Positions 19,311 to 29,334 are shown, counted from the first letter of the stretch. The stretch: 64,000 bases of DNA from an uncultured Tenacibaculum sp. (GCF_947499065.1 NZ_CANMMT010000012.1:1-64000), one strand, 5' to 3'. Numbers and translations: made by a program. The notes: generated by a model from the sequence alone, not told the origin.

Positions 19311-22300
19311 CTATTTTTTAAGAATTATCTTCTTATTCTTTGTTCCTTCAGTAGTTTCCAACTTTATTAGATATACTCCTGTTTCTACCTTTGGTAAGTC
19401 TATCTCATTTTTATTCGTTCCTTCATATGTTCCTTTGAAAACTTCTGCTCCTAATAGATTGTACATCGAGATATTAAAATTCTCTCCTAAAATACCTTCT
19501 ACAATTAGTGTTCTATTTATACTGTAAATTTTGATATCAGCAACTGTATCCTCAGGTACCTTTCCTTGTACTTGTGTGTGTAGATAGAATCTTCCTATTC
19601 CATTTTCTGATTTAGACATTGTTATAGTATAATTTTCTTTGCTTAAATCAATGTACTTGTCTAATTCCTTGTCTTCTAAAATAACCTTCATTCCTTCAGA
19701 TGCTGTTGCCTTTGCTGAAATAGTAACTTCTAATCCTTCTTTAGCCTTTACTCCTACTGGAATTATATTCGCTTCTCCAGTATTAGGTATTGATTGATAA
19801 GTAAAGTTCTTTTCTGATGAACCATCTATAAGTTGTGTATAAATATCTAAACTTGCTCCATCAAAGTTTCCTACATCATACCCTATATCTAAACCTTTGG
19901 TAGCTTCATTTCTATAACTTACAACTGTATTTACCTTTACTCCTTTTGTGGCTATTGATAACTCAACTGCTGATTGACTCTCTCCTAGTCCTTTACTAAA
20001 GATTCCACCACTTGCTGGTTGAATTTTTCTTTGAGCTTCTTTAAATATAATTGAGTTTGCTCCTGCGGCTGTTTTTACAAAAAATCCTTGTCCCGGTGCT
20101 AATGAACTTTCTGCACTTACTAATGTATTGGCTATGTATTTATTTTGTGAATTATCCCATACATAAGCTCCTACATAAGTTGGATCAAAATTAGCAAGAT
20201 TATCATTGATAAAGTTTACTCCACTATTTTCATTAATTGGTAAAAATGCTGTAAACGGATTTCCAACAGCATTCCATTCTGATGTAGCCACCGGTTTACT
20301 AACATCTATAGTTTCTACAGTCCCAGTAAAGCTTACTTCTCCATCTGTTGCTCTTGAAATTGCATAACTTCTTCCTTTTTCAAATACAATATTATTTGAT
20401 GTTAAATCGTCTACTGTATAATACACCCATTTAGTCCCATCTGGTTTGCTATCATCATAATATCCTACTGCATAACGATTGGGAGTTACTGAAGTATTCA
20501 CTCGAATATTATTGGCTGAATTTTCTACAAATTCTTTAATACTTTGCCCAAAAACTGGTGCCGAAACAATACTCCATTTACCTGCTTTTAATCCTCCTCT
20601 TTTGTAAGTAACTTCACCATTTGCTAATCCTTCTACTAATAAACTTGCACTATTAGAAGCTGTTGATGTCATTGTAAATGTTCCTGAATTATTAAAGTTA
20701 CCATCAACCTTTACTGATCCATTTTCTGTAATATCAAATGATGAAAATTCTGTAATTCTCAAGTCATTTATTTGTTCTGATGAAGTTAATCTTGGAGTGT
20801 TGGTTCTGTAAGGTATAATAACATTACTAGTAGTTTGTGGTTTTGCATTTGCAACCCAGTTACTTGTTTCATTCCAATTATCGTTATTTGTCCCTAACCA
20901 AACTGTAGCATTACAATTTTCACTAAAGTTTGTTGTTGCATCTTTTTGCCAAGTTGCTAAATAAGCCGCAGCTGCATCATCTACTTCTATACAGGTTAAA
21001 CTTGAATTATATAAGGCTACAAAATCTGTAATATTGGCATTATTACCATTTTTAACATCTAAAGACACTAATACATTTTGATGTACTGCTAACTCTTCTA
21101 ATTGTTTACAAGCTGTTACATCTAAAACTGCTAATTTATTTTTACCGACTCTTAACTTTGTTAAGTTTGGATTATTTGAAACAATTAAATTTTCTATTGA
21201 ATTTGATCGCAACTCTACTTCTTCCAAAGCTAAATAACCTGATAAATCCAACGACGTAAAATTATTTTCTGCTGCGTCTAAGATTTTTAAACTTGTATTA
21301 CTACTTAAATCTAATGAAGTTAAATTATTATAATCAACATTTAAGGATTCTAAAGCTGTAAAAGCCTCAATTCCTGTTATATCTGAAATATTTTGACTAC
21401 TAATATCTAATGTAGTTACATCTTTAATTTTTGAAGTTGCTACTTGATTGTCATTAGCGATTCCGTTCCCCATGCTTAAAATATTTCCTACAGCAACAGT
21501 ATTTCCATTCGCATCGTGAGTTTCTAAATAGTTTTCAAAATTAGCATCTGGTATATTAGTAAGATCACAATACAAGGCATAATTTGCTGTAGCATCTTTA
21601 TGCCATATACCAGAATCTGGATTAATATCATCAACAGTAATACAAGTTAAATCGGCATTTCCTTGAGCATCAAACCATGTAAAGTTGGTATTATTTCCAT
21701 TAGCTACATTTAATGATGTTAATTGATTATTGACTATTCTTAATTGTAAAATACTTGGATATGTTGATAAATCTAATGATGTAAAACTGTTATCGTTAAG
21801 GTTTAATACTCTTAATAATGGGTTATTTGAAATATCTATACTATTAATTCCTGTATTTGAAACATCTAATGTGTTTAATTGTGATAGCGGAGCTATATTA
21901 ACATCTCCTAAATTAGTATTATTGTCTAGATATGCTTTTTCTAAAATGGTATTTTTACTTAAATCTAAACTTGAAAGATTGTTGTTTGCTAAACTCAGTG
22001 TAGTCAATTTAGTATTCTGAGTTAAATCGATACTTGTTAAATTTGGATTGTTACGAATTACAAAATACCATGCATCTCTAAAGTCTTCGATTCCCGTTAA
22101 ATCCGAAGCTGTTTTATTTTGGAAAACTATTCCTTCTGAAACTTCCACCAATGCTGTATAAACATAGTTGTCATTTGCTATTCCATTTCCATAACCATTG
22201 CTTTCTAAAAAAGCTTCAAAAACATCATCTGGAACATAGGTTAATCGACAATATTGAGCATAGCTCGCTGTAGCATCTTTTAACCAACCCGCCAAAACAC

Positions 22301-25300
22301 TTGCTGAAGGATCATCAACTGAAATACACGTCAAATTTGGATTTCCTGTTACATCTACATTGTCTAAATCTGAATTATTACCACTACGTAAATTTAACCT
22401 TGTTAATAAACCATTCTTACATGATAAATTATCTAGCGTATTCTGATTACTCAAATCTAAAGTTGTAAGTTGTGTATTATCACAAACTAATCTACTTAGG
22501 TTCGCGTTTTTACTTAAATCGATGGTAGCAATATTCGTATTCAAAAATGATAGATAGAATAAATCTGTCAAAGCTGTTACATCTATAGCTGTTAATGAGT
22601 TTTGACCACATTCTAAGTTTTCTAATAAGGTATTATTTTGAACATTTAATGAAGAAATATTTGTGTTTTCGCAATACAATGATGTTAAATTAGTCTGGTT
22701 ACTTACATCTAAAGTTCCTAACTGATTATTTGTAACTGTTAAACTTGTTAAATCATTATTACTTACATCTAAACTAGTCAAATTGTTATCTCCTAAATTT
22801 AAAAATTTCAGCCCTGTATTAGTTGTTATGTTTAGACTAGTTAAACTATTGTTTGCTGCTTCTAATGATTCTAAGGCTGTTAACCCTGTAACATTTATAC
22901 TTGTAACTCCTGTATTCTCTAGGGTTAGACTTTCTAATAATTTATTATTTGTTAAATCTAAACTTGTATTCGTTAATGTATTGTTATCTATCCATAAACG
23001 AATTAAGCTAACAAAATCTTCAATCCCAGTAAAATCTTGGATTCCTTCATTTCTAGGTGTTAATAATTGAATTGTTTCAATTTTTGCTGTTGGCACTAAA
23101 TTATCATCAATAACTCCATTTCCTAAACTATTAGAACTTCCTAAAGCCACTGAACCTCCATATTGGTTGTGTGTTTCTAAATACGTTTCAAAATTTGCAT
23201 CTGGTATGCTAGTAAATCTACAATACTCTGCATAATTAGCGGTAGCATCTTTACTCCATCCCGATAAAAATACGGCAGAAGGATCGTTTACTTCTATACA
23301 TGTTAAATTTGGACAACCATCAACTTCAAATTCGGTAAAACTACTATTGTTACCATTTCTTACATTTAGTTCTACTAATTCATTGTTGTTTCTTGCACTA
23401 AACTCTTCTAAATTTGTGTTTTTACTTATATCTATTGATGTAATATTTGTTTCATCTAAATTTATTTCTTTCAAATTTGTCAGATGACTTAGATTATAAG
23501 AAGTAAAAGGATTTTTAGCCAAGTTTAATCTCTCTAAAGCTGTGTTTTTCTCAAGATTTAATGTTGTAAATTGATTTAATGAAGCTATAATTCTTGTTAA
23601 ATTCACGTTAGCACTTACATCTATAGTACTTAAAGTAGTTTCATGAATTTGTAAATCTTCTAACAAAGTATTTTGACTTACATCTAACCCTGATAAGTTA
23701 TTAGAAGAAATTATCAAATCCTTCAAACCTGTGTTGGTAGAAACATCAATGCTTGTAAAACTATTACGAGGTACACTCAATCGTTCTAAGGCAGTTAAAC
23801 CAGTAATATTAATACTAGTTATCCCCATATCTCCAGCATCAATTCTTGTTAACTTCGTATTACTTGTTACATCTAAACTAGTATTAATTACATTATTAAA
23901 AATGAATAATACTTCTAAATCGGTAAAGTCTTCAAGTCCTGTAAAATCAGTTATCCCTTGAAATTGAGCGAATAAATTTACAACGTTTTTAATCTTAGCT
24001 GTAGTCACATAATTATCGTTAGCTATTCCATTCCCCATACTTGTTGGGTCACCAACTGAAACAAAACCGTTATTAGCGTCGTGAGTTTCTAAATAATTTT
24101 CAAAATTATCATCAGGAACATAAGTCCAATTACAATCTTCTCCAAATGATGTACTACTCTCTTTATTCCAGCTACTTAAATAACTAGCTGAAGCATCATC
24201 TACTTGAATACATAATAAATTAGAATTTCCTGTTGCATATAATTCTATACTACTACTATTATTTCCATTTTTAAGATTTAAAGTAGTAAGTACTCCATCT
24301 TTGCATTCTATATAATCAATATCTGGGCTATTACTAAAATCTAAACTAGTTATGGAAGTATTATTAGCATAAACCTCTATCAACTTTGTATTATTAGTCA
24401 AATCTAAAACTGCTAATCCTGTATTGTTAACTCCAATGTCTTCTAAATTTAAATTATTAGTTACATCTAGTGTTGTAAGTGTTGGAGTATCATCAATAAA
24501 TAAATCGGTTAAACTTGTTAATCCGCTAACATTAATGGATGTAAACTTATTTTTACTACAATTAAATGTTCTTAAAAGTGTATTATTTGAAACATCTATA
24601 GTCGTTAATAAATTATCGTCACAGTATAGACTAGTTAAATTTGTATTGTTAGCTAAATTAAGTGTTGTTAACGAACTTTCTCTTACTCTTAAATCGACAA
24701 GAGCAGTATTTGTACTTACGTCAATAGCGGTAAGATTGTTATAATCTAAATACAAATACTTCACCGCTGTATTTGTACTTAAATTAATAGTAGTGAAATT
24801 GTTACTTCGTAATCCAACTTTTTCTAATTTAACTAAACCTGAAATATTAATAGAACTAAGTCCCATATCAGAACAAGCAATTTCTGTAAGATTTACATTA
24901 CCAGTTAAATCTAAACTTCCAGAAGTTACTGTATTATTAAAAGCACGTAACTCTTCCAATGCTTTAAATTCTTCTATTCCTGTAAAGTCTGTAATTCCCT
25001 GATTAGAAATATTTAAATAAGTAATATCTTTAATTTGTTCAGCTCCAACAAAATTATCGTTTGCAATACCATTTCCCATACTTGTCGGGTCTCCTACTGG
25101 TACCACTCCTCCTATATTGTTATGTGTTTCTAAATATGCTTCAAAATTATCGTCCGGTACATTAACTTGTGTACAAGAAGTTTTATACACTGTATGTGCA
25201 TCTTTATCGGTTAAATTAGCAGTAGCATAAGTAGGGTCGTCTACAGAGACACAAGTAAGATTTGGGTTATTTCTTATATCAAAATCACCTGAGTCTAATA

Positions 25301-26141
25301 TTGTATTATTTCCATTTCTAAAGTTTAAATACGTTAATTGATTGTTATAACATGACAAATCTACTAAAGCTGTGTTTTTAGATACATCTAAACTAGTAAT
25401 CTGATTATACTCTGCATAGAGCTCTATTAGCTTAACATTATTACTAACATCTAAACTTGTTAATGAGTTTTCATACACTTGTAATTCTAATAATTCAGTA
25501 TTTTTAGATACATCAATACTAGTTAATTGTGTGTTTACACAATCCAAACCTTGTAACAACAAATTTTTGGTTACATCCAAACTTCCTAAGGGGTTGTTAT
25601 AACAAGATAAGTTCAGTAAATCTGTATTTTTTGTAACATCTAAACTGGTTAATTGGTTACTACTACAGCCTAAAGTTTCTAACTGTGTATTTTGAGAAAC
25701 ATCCAAACTAGTAAGTTGATTTTTACTACAACTCAATTTAGTTAAGGCTGTATTATTAGTTATATCTAAACTTGTTAAATTGTTTTTTCCAACATTTAAA
25801 TCATTTAAAGCTAAGTTCTGTGATAGATTTATACTTGATAATGCATTATTAAAACAGCTTAATACTTCTAATGCCGTAAAAGCTTCTATTCCTGTTGCAT
25901 CTGTAATTGTTAGATTAGAAATGTTCAAGCTTACTACATTAGCTACTTTTGAAGTAGTTACATAATTATCGTTTGCAATTCCATTCCCCATACTTGTAGC
26001 TGCTCCTAAAGCGACTACATTTCCAGTTGCATCATGGGTTTCTAAATAGTTTTCAAAATTATCATCGGGAACTAAAGTTTCTTGGGCTAAGACTAAATTA
26101 CTAAGGAATAAAAATAAAATAGTTAGTTGTTTTATTCTCAT
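19311..26141 (-). CDS. Giant six-module leucine-rich-repeat surface protein, T9SS exported
   Basis: The frame extends to 26192, but the start is placed at the ATG at 26139-26141, which gives a clean signal peptide (MRIKQLTILFLFLSNLVLAQ); the protein is about 2276 residues. Six modules follow, each opening with PDDNFExYLETHD and SMGNGIANDN-type sequence. Each continues with 10-15 short LRRs (LTSLDVSxNTxL, the BspA/internalin-like class) and closes with a CIxVDD...DATANY element. The last 500 or so residues are a beta-rich module ending in a T9SS type-A domain (IYSINRTLIVEG to NKKIILKK). This end is clearly homologous to that of the 31728-42473 protein. It is probably an adhesin. It is transcribed leftward with the small ORF. 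Confidence 0.9.
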   Translation of the reverse strand: MRIKQLTILFLFLSNLVLAQETLVPDDNFENYLETHDATGNVVALGAATSMGNGIANDNYVTTSKVANVVSLNISNLTITDATGIEAFTALEVLSCFNNALSSINLSQNLALNDLNVGKNNLTSLDITNNTALTKLSCSKNQLTSLDVSQNTQLETLGCSSNQLTSLDVTKNTDLLNLSCYNNPLGSLDVTKNLLLQGLDCVNTQLTSIDVSKNTELLELQVYENSLTSLDVSNNVKLIELYAEYNQITSLDVSKNTALVDLSCYNNQLTYLNFRNGNNTILDSGDFDIRNNPNLTCVSVDDPTYATANLTDKDAHTVYKTSCTQVNVPDDNFEAYLETHNNIGGVVPVGDPTSMGNGIANDNFVGAEQIKDITYLNISNQGITDFTGIEEFKALEELRAFNNTVTSGSLDLTGNVNLTEIACSDMGLSSINISGLVKLEKVGLRSNNFTTINLSTNTAVKYLYLDYNNLTAIDVSTNTALVDLRVRESSLTTLNLANNTNLTSLYCDDNLLTTIDVSNNTLLRTFNCSKNKFTSINVSGLTSLTDLFIDDTPTLTTLDVTNNLNLEDIGVNNTGLAVLDLTNNTKLIEVYANNTSITSLDFSNSPDIDYIECKDGVLTTLNLKNGNNSSSIELYATGNSNLLCIQVDDASASYLSSWNKESSTSFGEDCNWTYVPDDNFENYLETHDANNGFVSVGDPTSMGNGIANDNYVTTAKIKNVVNLFAQFQGITDFTGLEDFTDLEVLFIFNNVINTSLDVTSNTKLTRIDAGDMGITSINITGLTALERLSVPRNSFTSIDVSTNTGLKDLIISSNNLSGLDVSQNTLLEDLQIHETTLSTIDVSANVNLTRIIASLNQFTTLNLEKNTALERLNLAKNPFTSYNLSHLTNLKEINLDETNITSIDISKNTNLEEFSARNNNELVELNVRNGNNSSFTEFEVDGCPNLTCIEVNDPSAVFLSGWSKDATANYAEYCRFTSIPDANFETYLETHNQYGGSVALGSSNSLGNGVIDDNLVPTAKIETIQLLTPRNEGIQDFTGIEDFVSLIRLWIDNNTLTNTSLDLTNNKLLESLTLENTGVTSINVTGLTALESLEAANNSLTSLNITTNTGLKFLNLGDNNLTSLDVSNNDLTSLTVTNNQLGTLDVSNQTNLTSLYCENTNISSLNVQNNTLLENLECGQNSLTAIDVTALTDLFYLSFLNTNIATIDLSKNANLSRLVCDNTQLTTLDLSNQNTLDNLSCKNGLLTRLNLRSGNNSDLDNVDVTGNPNLTCISVDDPSASVLAGWLKDATASYAQYCRLTYVPDDVFEAFLESNGYGNGIANDNYVYTALVEVSEGIVFQNKTASDLTGIEDFRDAWYFVIRNNPNLTSIDLTQNTKLTTLSLANNNLSSLDLSKNTILEKAYLDNNTNLGDVNIAPLSQLNTLDVSNTGINSIDISNNPLLRVLNLNDNSFTSLDLSTYPSILQLRIVNNQLTSLNVANGNNTNFTWFDAQGNADLTCITVDDINPDSGIWHKDATANYALYCDLTNIPDANFENYLETHDANGNTVAVGNILSMGNGIANDNQVATSKIKDVTTLDISSQNISDITGIEAFTALESLNVDYNNLTSLDLSSNTSLKILDAAENNFTSLDLSGYLALEEVELRSNSIENLIVSNNPNLTKLRVGKNKLAVLDVTACKQLEELAVHQNVLVSLDVKNGNNANITDFVALYNSSLTCIEVDDAAAAYLATWQKDATTNFSENCNATVWLGTNNDNWNETSNWVANAKPQTTSNVIIPYRTNTPRLTSSEQINDLRITEFSSFDITENGSVKVDGNFNNSGTFTMTSTASNSASLLVEGLANGEVTYKRGGLKAGKWSIVSAPVFGQSIKEFVENSANNIRVNTSVTPNRYAVGYYDDSKPDGTKWVYYTVDDLTSNNIVFEKGRSYAISRATDGEVSFTGTVETIDVSKPVATSEWNAVGNPFTAFLPINENSGVNFINDNLANFDPTYVGAYVWDNSQNKYIANTLVSAESSLAPGQGFFVKTAAGANSIIFKEAQRKIQPASGGIFSKGLGESQSAVELSIATKGVKVNTVVSYRNEATKGLDIGYDVGNFDGASLDIYTQLIDGSSEKNFTYQSIPNTGEANIIPVGVKAKEGLEVTISAKATASEGMKVILEDKELDKYIDLSKENYTITMSKSENGIGRFYLHTQVQGKVPEDTVADIKIYSINRTLIVEGILGENFNISMYNLLGAEVFKGTYEGTNKNEIDLPKVETGVYLIKLETTEGTKNKKIILKK
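20900..26070 (-). repeat. Six LRR modules, mostly 0.9-1.0 kb each
   Basis: Module headers encoding PD[DA]xFExxLE lie near 26065, 25150, 24115, 23200, 22225 and 21555. Module five has a shortened header that lacks the THD..G..V segment, and modules five and six are shorter. The ~63-bp inner period is the 21-residue LRR. This explains the many regularly spaced similar strings in this stretch. Confidence 0.85.
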
Positions 26142-26189
26142 GAAGTGGGTTTTGAAAGGGTTTGTGTAAGTAGTTTGTTTTATGGTAAT

Positions 26190-26197
26190 CAAATATA
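26190..26197 (-). promoter_or_regulatory. -7 box (TATATTTG) for the LRR operon
   Basis: Read leftward the box is TATATTTG, matching the Bacteroidota TAnnTTTG consensus, 49 bases before the ATG chosen at 26141. A -33 TTTG box is not clear. Confidence 0.55.
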
Positions 26198-26230
26198 CAC
26201 TTACTCCTTCATTTCATGCAGATTTTAGTG

Positions 26231-26250
26231 GTGGCAAAAAGTGGCAAAAC
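26231..26250 (-). promoter_or_regulatory. Tandem 10-bp repeat upstream of the LRR operon promoter
   Basis: GTTTTGCCAC and TTTTTGCCAC stand head to tail with a 10-bp pitch, one helical turn, about 34-60 bases upstream of the -7 box. The position fits an activator site. The neighbouring TPR/HTH regulator is the natural candidate; this is inference. Confidence 0.45.
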
Positions 26251-26301
26251 AACACTAACAACTGACTAGCAATAACTTAAATAAAATATTATTTTAAAGC
26301 A

Positions 26302-27945
26302 TTAAAATAAATTTTGAATGAATTTTTCAAGCTCTTCTCCTGAGTTAAGCTTTAATTTTTTGCGGATTCTATACCTTGCAGACTTTACAGAATCTAATGA
26401 TGCATTTCTTACAATCATGATTTCTTTGATAGATAAATTCAAACGTAATAATGAACATATCTCTCTTTCAGTTTTTGTTAAAGTGGGATACAGTTCTCTT
26501 AATTTTAAATCAAAACCTTTGTTTACTTCTGATATTTTTGTTTGAACTTCAGAAAGTTTATTTTCTGTTTGTAATTGAGCTTGTAGTTCTGAAGTTAACG
26601 TGTTTATTTTTTGTTTAACTTCTTTAACTTCTCCCAATAATACATCTTCTTTTAATCTATTTAGAAGTTCTTGTTTAAACTCTAAACGCATTGTATTATC
26701 AGCTATCAAACCTTTTATTTCTTCTTCGTTTACTTTTATTTTTTTATTAAGCTCCTCCTTTTGTTCTTTCTCTTTTTCTACTTCATTTTTTAGGATAACC
26801 GTTTTATTTCTATAATTTTTATTCAATAAAAACCCTATAAATATTGAACTCAACACAATTAAGAGTAAAATGATGATATATAATTTATTTTTAGCCTTCT
26901 CTGATTCTGCTAATAATTCTATTTCTTGTTTTTCTTTTTTAAACTGATAATTAAGCTCTAATGCCTGAATCTTTTTAATATTTTCTATATTAAACAACGA
27001 ATCAGAATATCTATTAAATTTTTTATAATCTTCATAAGCATTTTTATAATTTGACAATTTAGCTGATAGAAAACTTTTTCTAAGGTATCCTTTGGCTATT
27101 AAGTCTTTAAACTTCTCTCTTTTGGCTATTTGTATTGACGAATCTATGTAGGCTAATGATTTTTCGTATTCTTTTGTTTTTTTATAAATATTTGAAGCAT
27201 TTCTATAAGCGGTACACAATGAATATATTTTGTTGTTTTTCTTGGTAAAAGCAATATCTTCATTTACTAATGATATGGCTTTATCATACTCTTTTTTACT
27301 ATGATATAACATAGCCATGTTATTATACACTCTTTGTATATTTTTTACACTTCCTATTTTACTAAAAAGTTCTTTTGCTTTTTGGTAGCAAATTAGTGCT
27401 GAATCTAACTTTTTCGATTGACGATACGATACTCCCATCATATTATAACTAGCTGCCATACCATGATAGTCATTTACCAATTCTTTTCCTTTGATTGATT
27501 TTTTATAAAACGATATTGCTTTATCATGTTCTTTTTGATGCCTGAAAACCATTCCCATGTTATGATATACATCTGAAACTTTCTTAAAATCTTTTTGTTC
27601 TTGGTATATTTTTTTGGCCTTGAGGTAATATTCTATGGCTTCTGGATGATTGGCTTCTCTCCTTTTTACTATCCCTTTGAGTACGTATGCTTTTCCTAAT
27701 TGTTGCTTACTAATACTGTCTTCTTTGTTACCTATTAATTCTATAGCTTCCTCTACTCTTTTTTCTGAAAAGTTTAAATCGTTTTCATACTGATTTTCTG
27801 CTAGAAGTAACAACAATTTAATTTTCTCTTGATTGTTGGTAGCATTTCTTACTTTTTCATGTAATTGAACTGCATTTAATACTTCCTCTTGTGAAAAACT
27901 TTTGGTAATTATTAAGGCGAAAAAAACGGTAACTAGATATCTCAT
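26302..27945 (-). CDS. TPR sensor with membrane helix and LuxR-like HTH
   Basis: The protein has 547 residues: a signal peptide (1-18, SFSQ), about seven tetratricopeptide repeats (roughly 60-310, with ALICYQKAKELF and AISFYKKSIKGKE-type units), one membrane helix (about 353-372), a coiled coil and a C-terminal helix-turn-helix (LTKTEREICSLLRLNLSIKE, then ARYRIRKKLKL). The domain order places TPRs in the periplasm and the DNA-binding domain in the cytoplasm. The HTH closely resembles those of the regulators at 13164 and 42734. The LRR giant gene starts about 160 bases downstream on the same strand and is the likely target. Confidence 0.87.
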   Translation of the reverse strand: MRYLVTVFFALIITKSFSQEEVLNAVQLHEKVRNATNNQEKIKLLLLLAENQYENDLNFSEKRVEEAIELIGNKEDSISKQQLGKAYVLKGIVKRREANHPEAIEYYLKAKKIYQEQKDFKKVSDVYHNMGMVFRHQKEHDKAISFYKKSIKGKELVNDYHGMAASYNMMGVSYRQSKKLDSALICYQKAKELFSKIGSVKNIQRVYNNMAMLYHSKKEYDKAISLVNEDIAFTKKNNKIYSLCTAYRNASNIYKKTKEYEKSLAYIDSSIQIAKREKFKDLIAKGYLRKSFLSAKLSNYKNAYEDYKKFNRYSDSLFNIENIKKIQALELNYQFKKEKQEIELLAESEKAKNKLYIIILLLIVLSSIFIGFLLNKNYRNKTVILKNEVEKEKEQKEELNKKIKVNEEEIKGLIADNTMRLEFKQELLNRLKEDVLLGEVKEVKQKINTLTSELQAQLQTENKLSEVQTKISEVNKGFDLKLRELYPTLTKTEREICSLLRLNLSIKEIMIVRNASLDSVKSARYRIRKKLKLNSGEELEKFIQNLF

Positions 27946-28090
27946 AATCGAAACAAATTTAATTAGAATTTTGTTAGATATTTTTATTGTTTTAGGTTAA
28001 AAAAATTAATGTTATTCAATTTCTATTTTATTAAAATCTTTGGAGCATTTCACATAGCTTACTGCTCTCTTTAAATTATAAAAATATTTT

Positions 28091-28108
28091 TTGGAATATT
28101 CATTCCAA
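28091..28108. promoter_or_regulatory. Palindromic TetR operator 1
   Basis: TTGGAATATTCATTCCAA has perfect 7-bp arms around a 4-base centre. It lies just upstream of the -7 box of the TetR gene, so the regulator probably represses itself. Its right half recurs in the site at 28696-28716. Confidence 0.65.
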
Positions 28109-28114
28109 CTTATA

Positions 28115-28122
28115 TATATTTG
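28115..28122 (+). promoter_or_regulatory. -7 box (TATATTTG) of tetR-like gene 1
   Basis: TATATTTG ends four bases before the ATG at 28127. Transcription would then start near the start codon, giving a leaderless or nearly leaderless mRNA. This excludes the upstream in-frame ATG at 28091. Confidence 0.6.
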
Positions 28123-28126
28123 CAAT

Positions 28127-28678
28127 ATGAATAAAAAGGAAAATATTTTGAATGCAGCTCTTGAACTTCTTGTTACAAAAGGAGTTCATAATACTCCAAT
28201 GTCAGAAGTAGCTAAAAAAGCGGGAACTGGTATGGGAACCATTTACAATTATTTTCCTAACAAAGAAGCTTTAATTAATGAAATCTATATAGGCATTAAA
28301 GAGCAAGAGGAAACCTTATTTTTAAAAGTAAATACTGATGCTACTATAAAAAAACAGTTTGTAGATTACTTAAAAGTAATCATCAATTTTTTTATTCATA
28401 ATCCATCTTATTTTAACTTTCTTCAACAACTAGAAGCCTCTCCTATAATTACGAAAGAGAATAAAGTGAAAGGACAAAAATCTGTAGAAATTGTAGCTAT
28501 TCTCTTAGAAAAAGGAAAACTTAATAGAATAATTAAAAACATTAGTACACAAGAGATACTTGTTTTTATAGGTGGAGGTATTTCATCTTACTTAAAACAA
28601 AATCTAAATAATTCAGAAAAAGCAACAACATCCTTAAAAAATCACATACAAATGATTTGGGATGGAATTAAAGAATAA
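28127..28678 (+). CDS. TetR/AcrR family transcriptional regulator
   Basis: The start is chosen at the ATG at 28127 (MNKKENILNAALELL) because the promoter -7 box ends at 28122. The protein is 183 residues. The N-terminal TetR helix-turn-helix is clear (TPMSEVAKKAGTGMGTIYNY, then FPNKEALINEI). The C-terminal ligand domain resembles the AcrR-type group with GGGISSYLKQ near the end. Palindromic sites lie before this gene and before the next one, so it probably controls itself and the SRPBCC gene. The ligand is unknown. Confidence 0.92.
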   Translation: MNKKENILNAALELLVTKGVHNTPMSEVAKKAGTGMGTIYNYFPNKEALINEIYIGIKEQEETLFLKVNTDATIKKQFVDYLKVIINFFIHNPSYFNFLQQLEASPIITKENKVKGQKSVEIVAILLEKGKLNRIIKNISTQEILVFIGGGISSYLKQNLNNSEKATTSLKNHIQMIWDGIKE

Positions 28679-28695
28679 AATTTTTTACAATTAAT

Positions 28696-28716
28696 TTGGA
28701 ATGAACATTCACTCCA
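28696..28716. promoter_or_regulatory. Palindromic TetR operator 2, upstream of the SRPBCC gene
   Basis: GGAATGAACATTCACTCC is an imperfect palindrome (14 of 18 positions symmetric) in the 52-base gap before the SRPBCC gene. It shares the TTCATTCC-type half-site with operator 1 at 28091. Confidence 0.5.
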
Positions 28717-28730
28717 TAAAACAATAAACC

Positions 28731-29225
28731 ATGATAGACTTAAAATTTAAACGAAATATTAATAAACCAATTCAAGAAGTTTGGAGATTTATTATTGATG
28801 ATTTTTACGATGCTCATTTATGGGCAGCAGGAACTCCAAAATGTAGAAAGGCTAAGCCTAACGAAGACTTTGATAGAGTTTGCGAAACTGAAAGCGGTAG
28901 GCTTATAGATACAATTATAAAAATAGATGATGAAAATTATGAATTACAATTTTCTGTAAAAGGCTTACCCTTTTTTGTTCGTTCTGTAGTTAGTACATGG
29001 AAGTTAAAAAAACTAAGTGATACTAAAACTGAGATTATACTCGGTCCTCGTATTGAAGTAAAACCTTTAATTGGAACTATTGCACAAATTCCAATGAAAA
29101 TGGCTTTAAACAAAATATATCCAGGTATATTAGATGATTTAGTAATTTATGCTGAAACGGGACAACCCTCTCCGAGAAAACAAAAAGAAATAAATAGTCT
29201 GAAAACTACAAAACAATCTTTATAA
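28731..29225 (+). CDS. SRPBCC (START/polyketide-cyclase-like) family protein
   Basis: The protein has 164 residues, soluble. It opens with FKRNINKPIQEVWRFIIDDF and has the strand-rich helix-grip pattern ending in a long C-terminal helix, typical of SRPBCC ligand-binding proteins. These bind hydrophobic small molecules or act as cyclases. It follows the TetR gene by 52 bases with a shared operator motif, so it probably responds to the same ligand. The substrate is not known. Confidence 0.75.
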   Translation: MIDLKFKRNINKPIQEVWRFIIDDFYDAHLWAAGTPKCRKAKPNEDFDRVCETESGRLIDTIIKIDDENYELQFSVKGLPFFVRSVVSTWKLKKLSDTKTEIILGPRIEVKPLIGTIAQIPMKMALNKIYPGILDDLVIYAETGQPSPRKQKEINSLKTTKQSL

Positions 29226-29289
29226 AAATATTTCTTTTTAATTAATTCTAAGTAAAATCACATTATAAATAAACGACTGATTTTCAACA

Positions 29290-29325
29290 AATAGAATAAA
29301 GATATTAATAAATCTTTATTCTATT
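29290..29325 (+). terminator. Terminator after the SRPBCC gene
   Basis: AATAGAATAAAGAT and its complement form a 14-bp stem with an 8-base loop, followed by a T-rich run. It separates the SRPBCC transcript from the second TetR gene. The downstream T-run overlaps that gene's promoter. Confidence 0.8.
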
Positions 29326-29334
29326 ATTTTTTTA

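Noticed and set aside
24424..24744. Several open frames of 60-106 residues opposite the LRR gene
   Set aside because: They arise from the regular LRR codon pattern read on the other strand and recur with each module.
19311..26141. Regularly spaced similar strings that could suggest a CRISPR array
   Set aside because: The repeats are coding LRR units with drifting sequence, not exact repeats with unique spacers.
28091..28126. Upstream ATG for the first TetR gene
   Set aside because: It lies upstream of the -7 box and within the operator palindrome.
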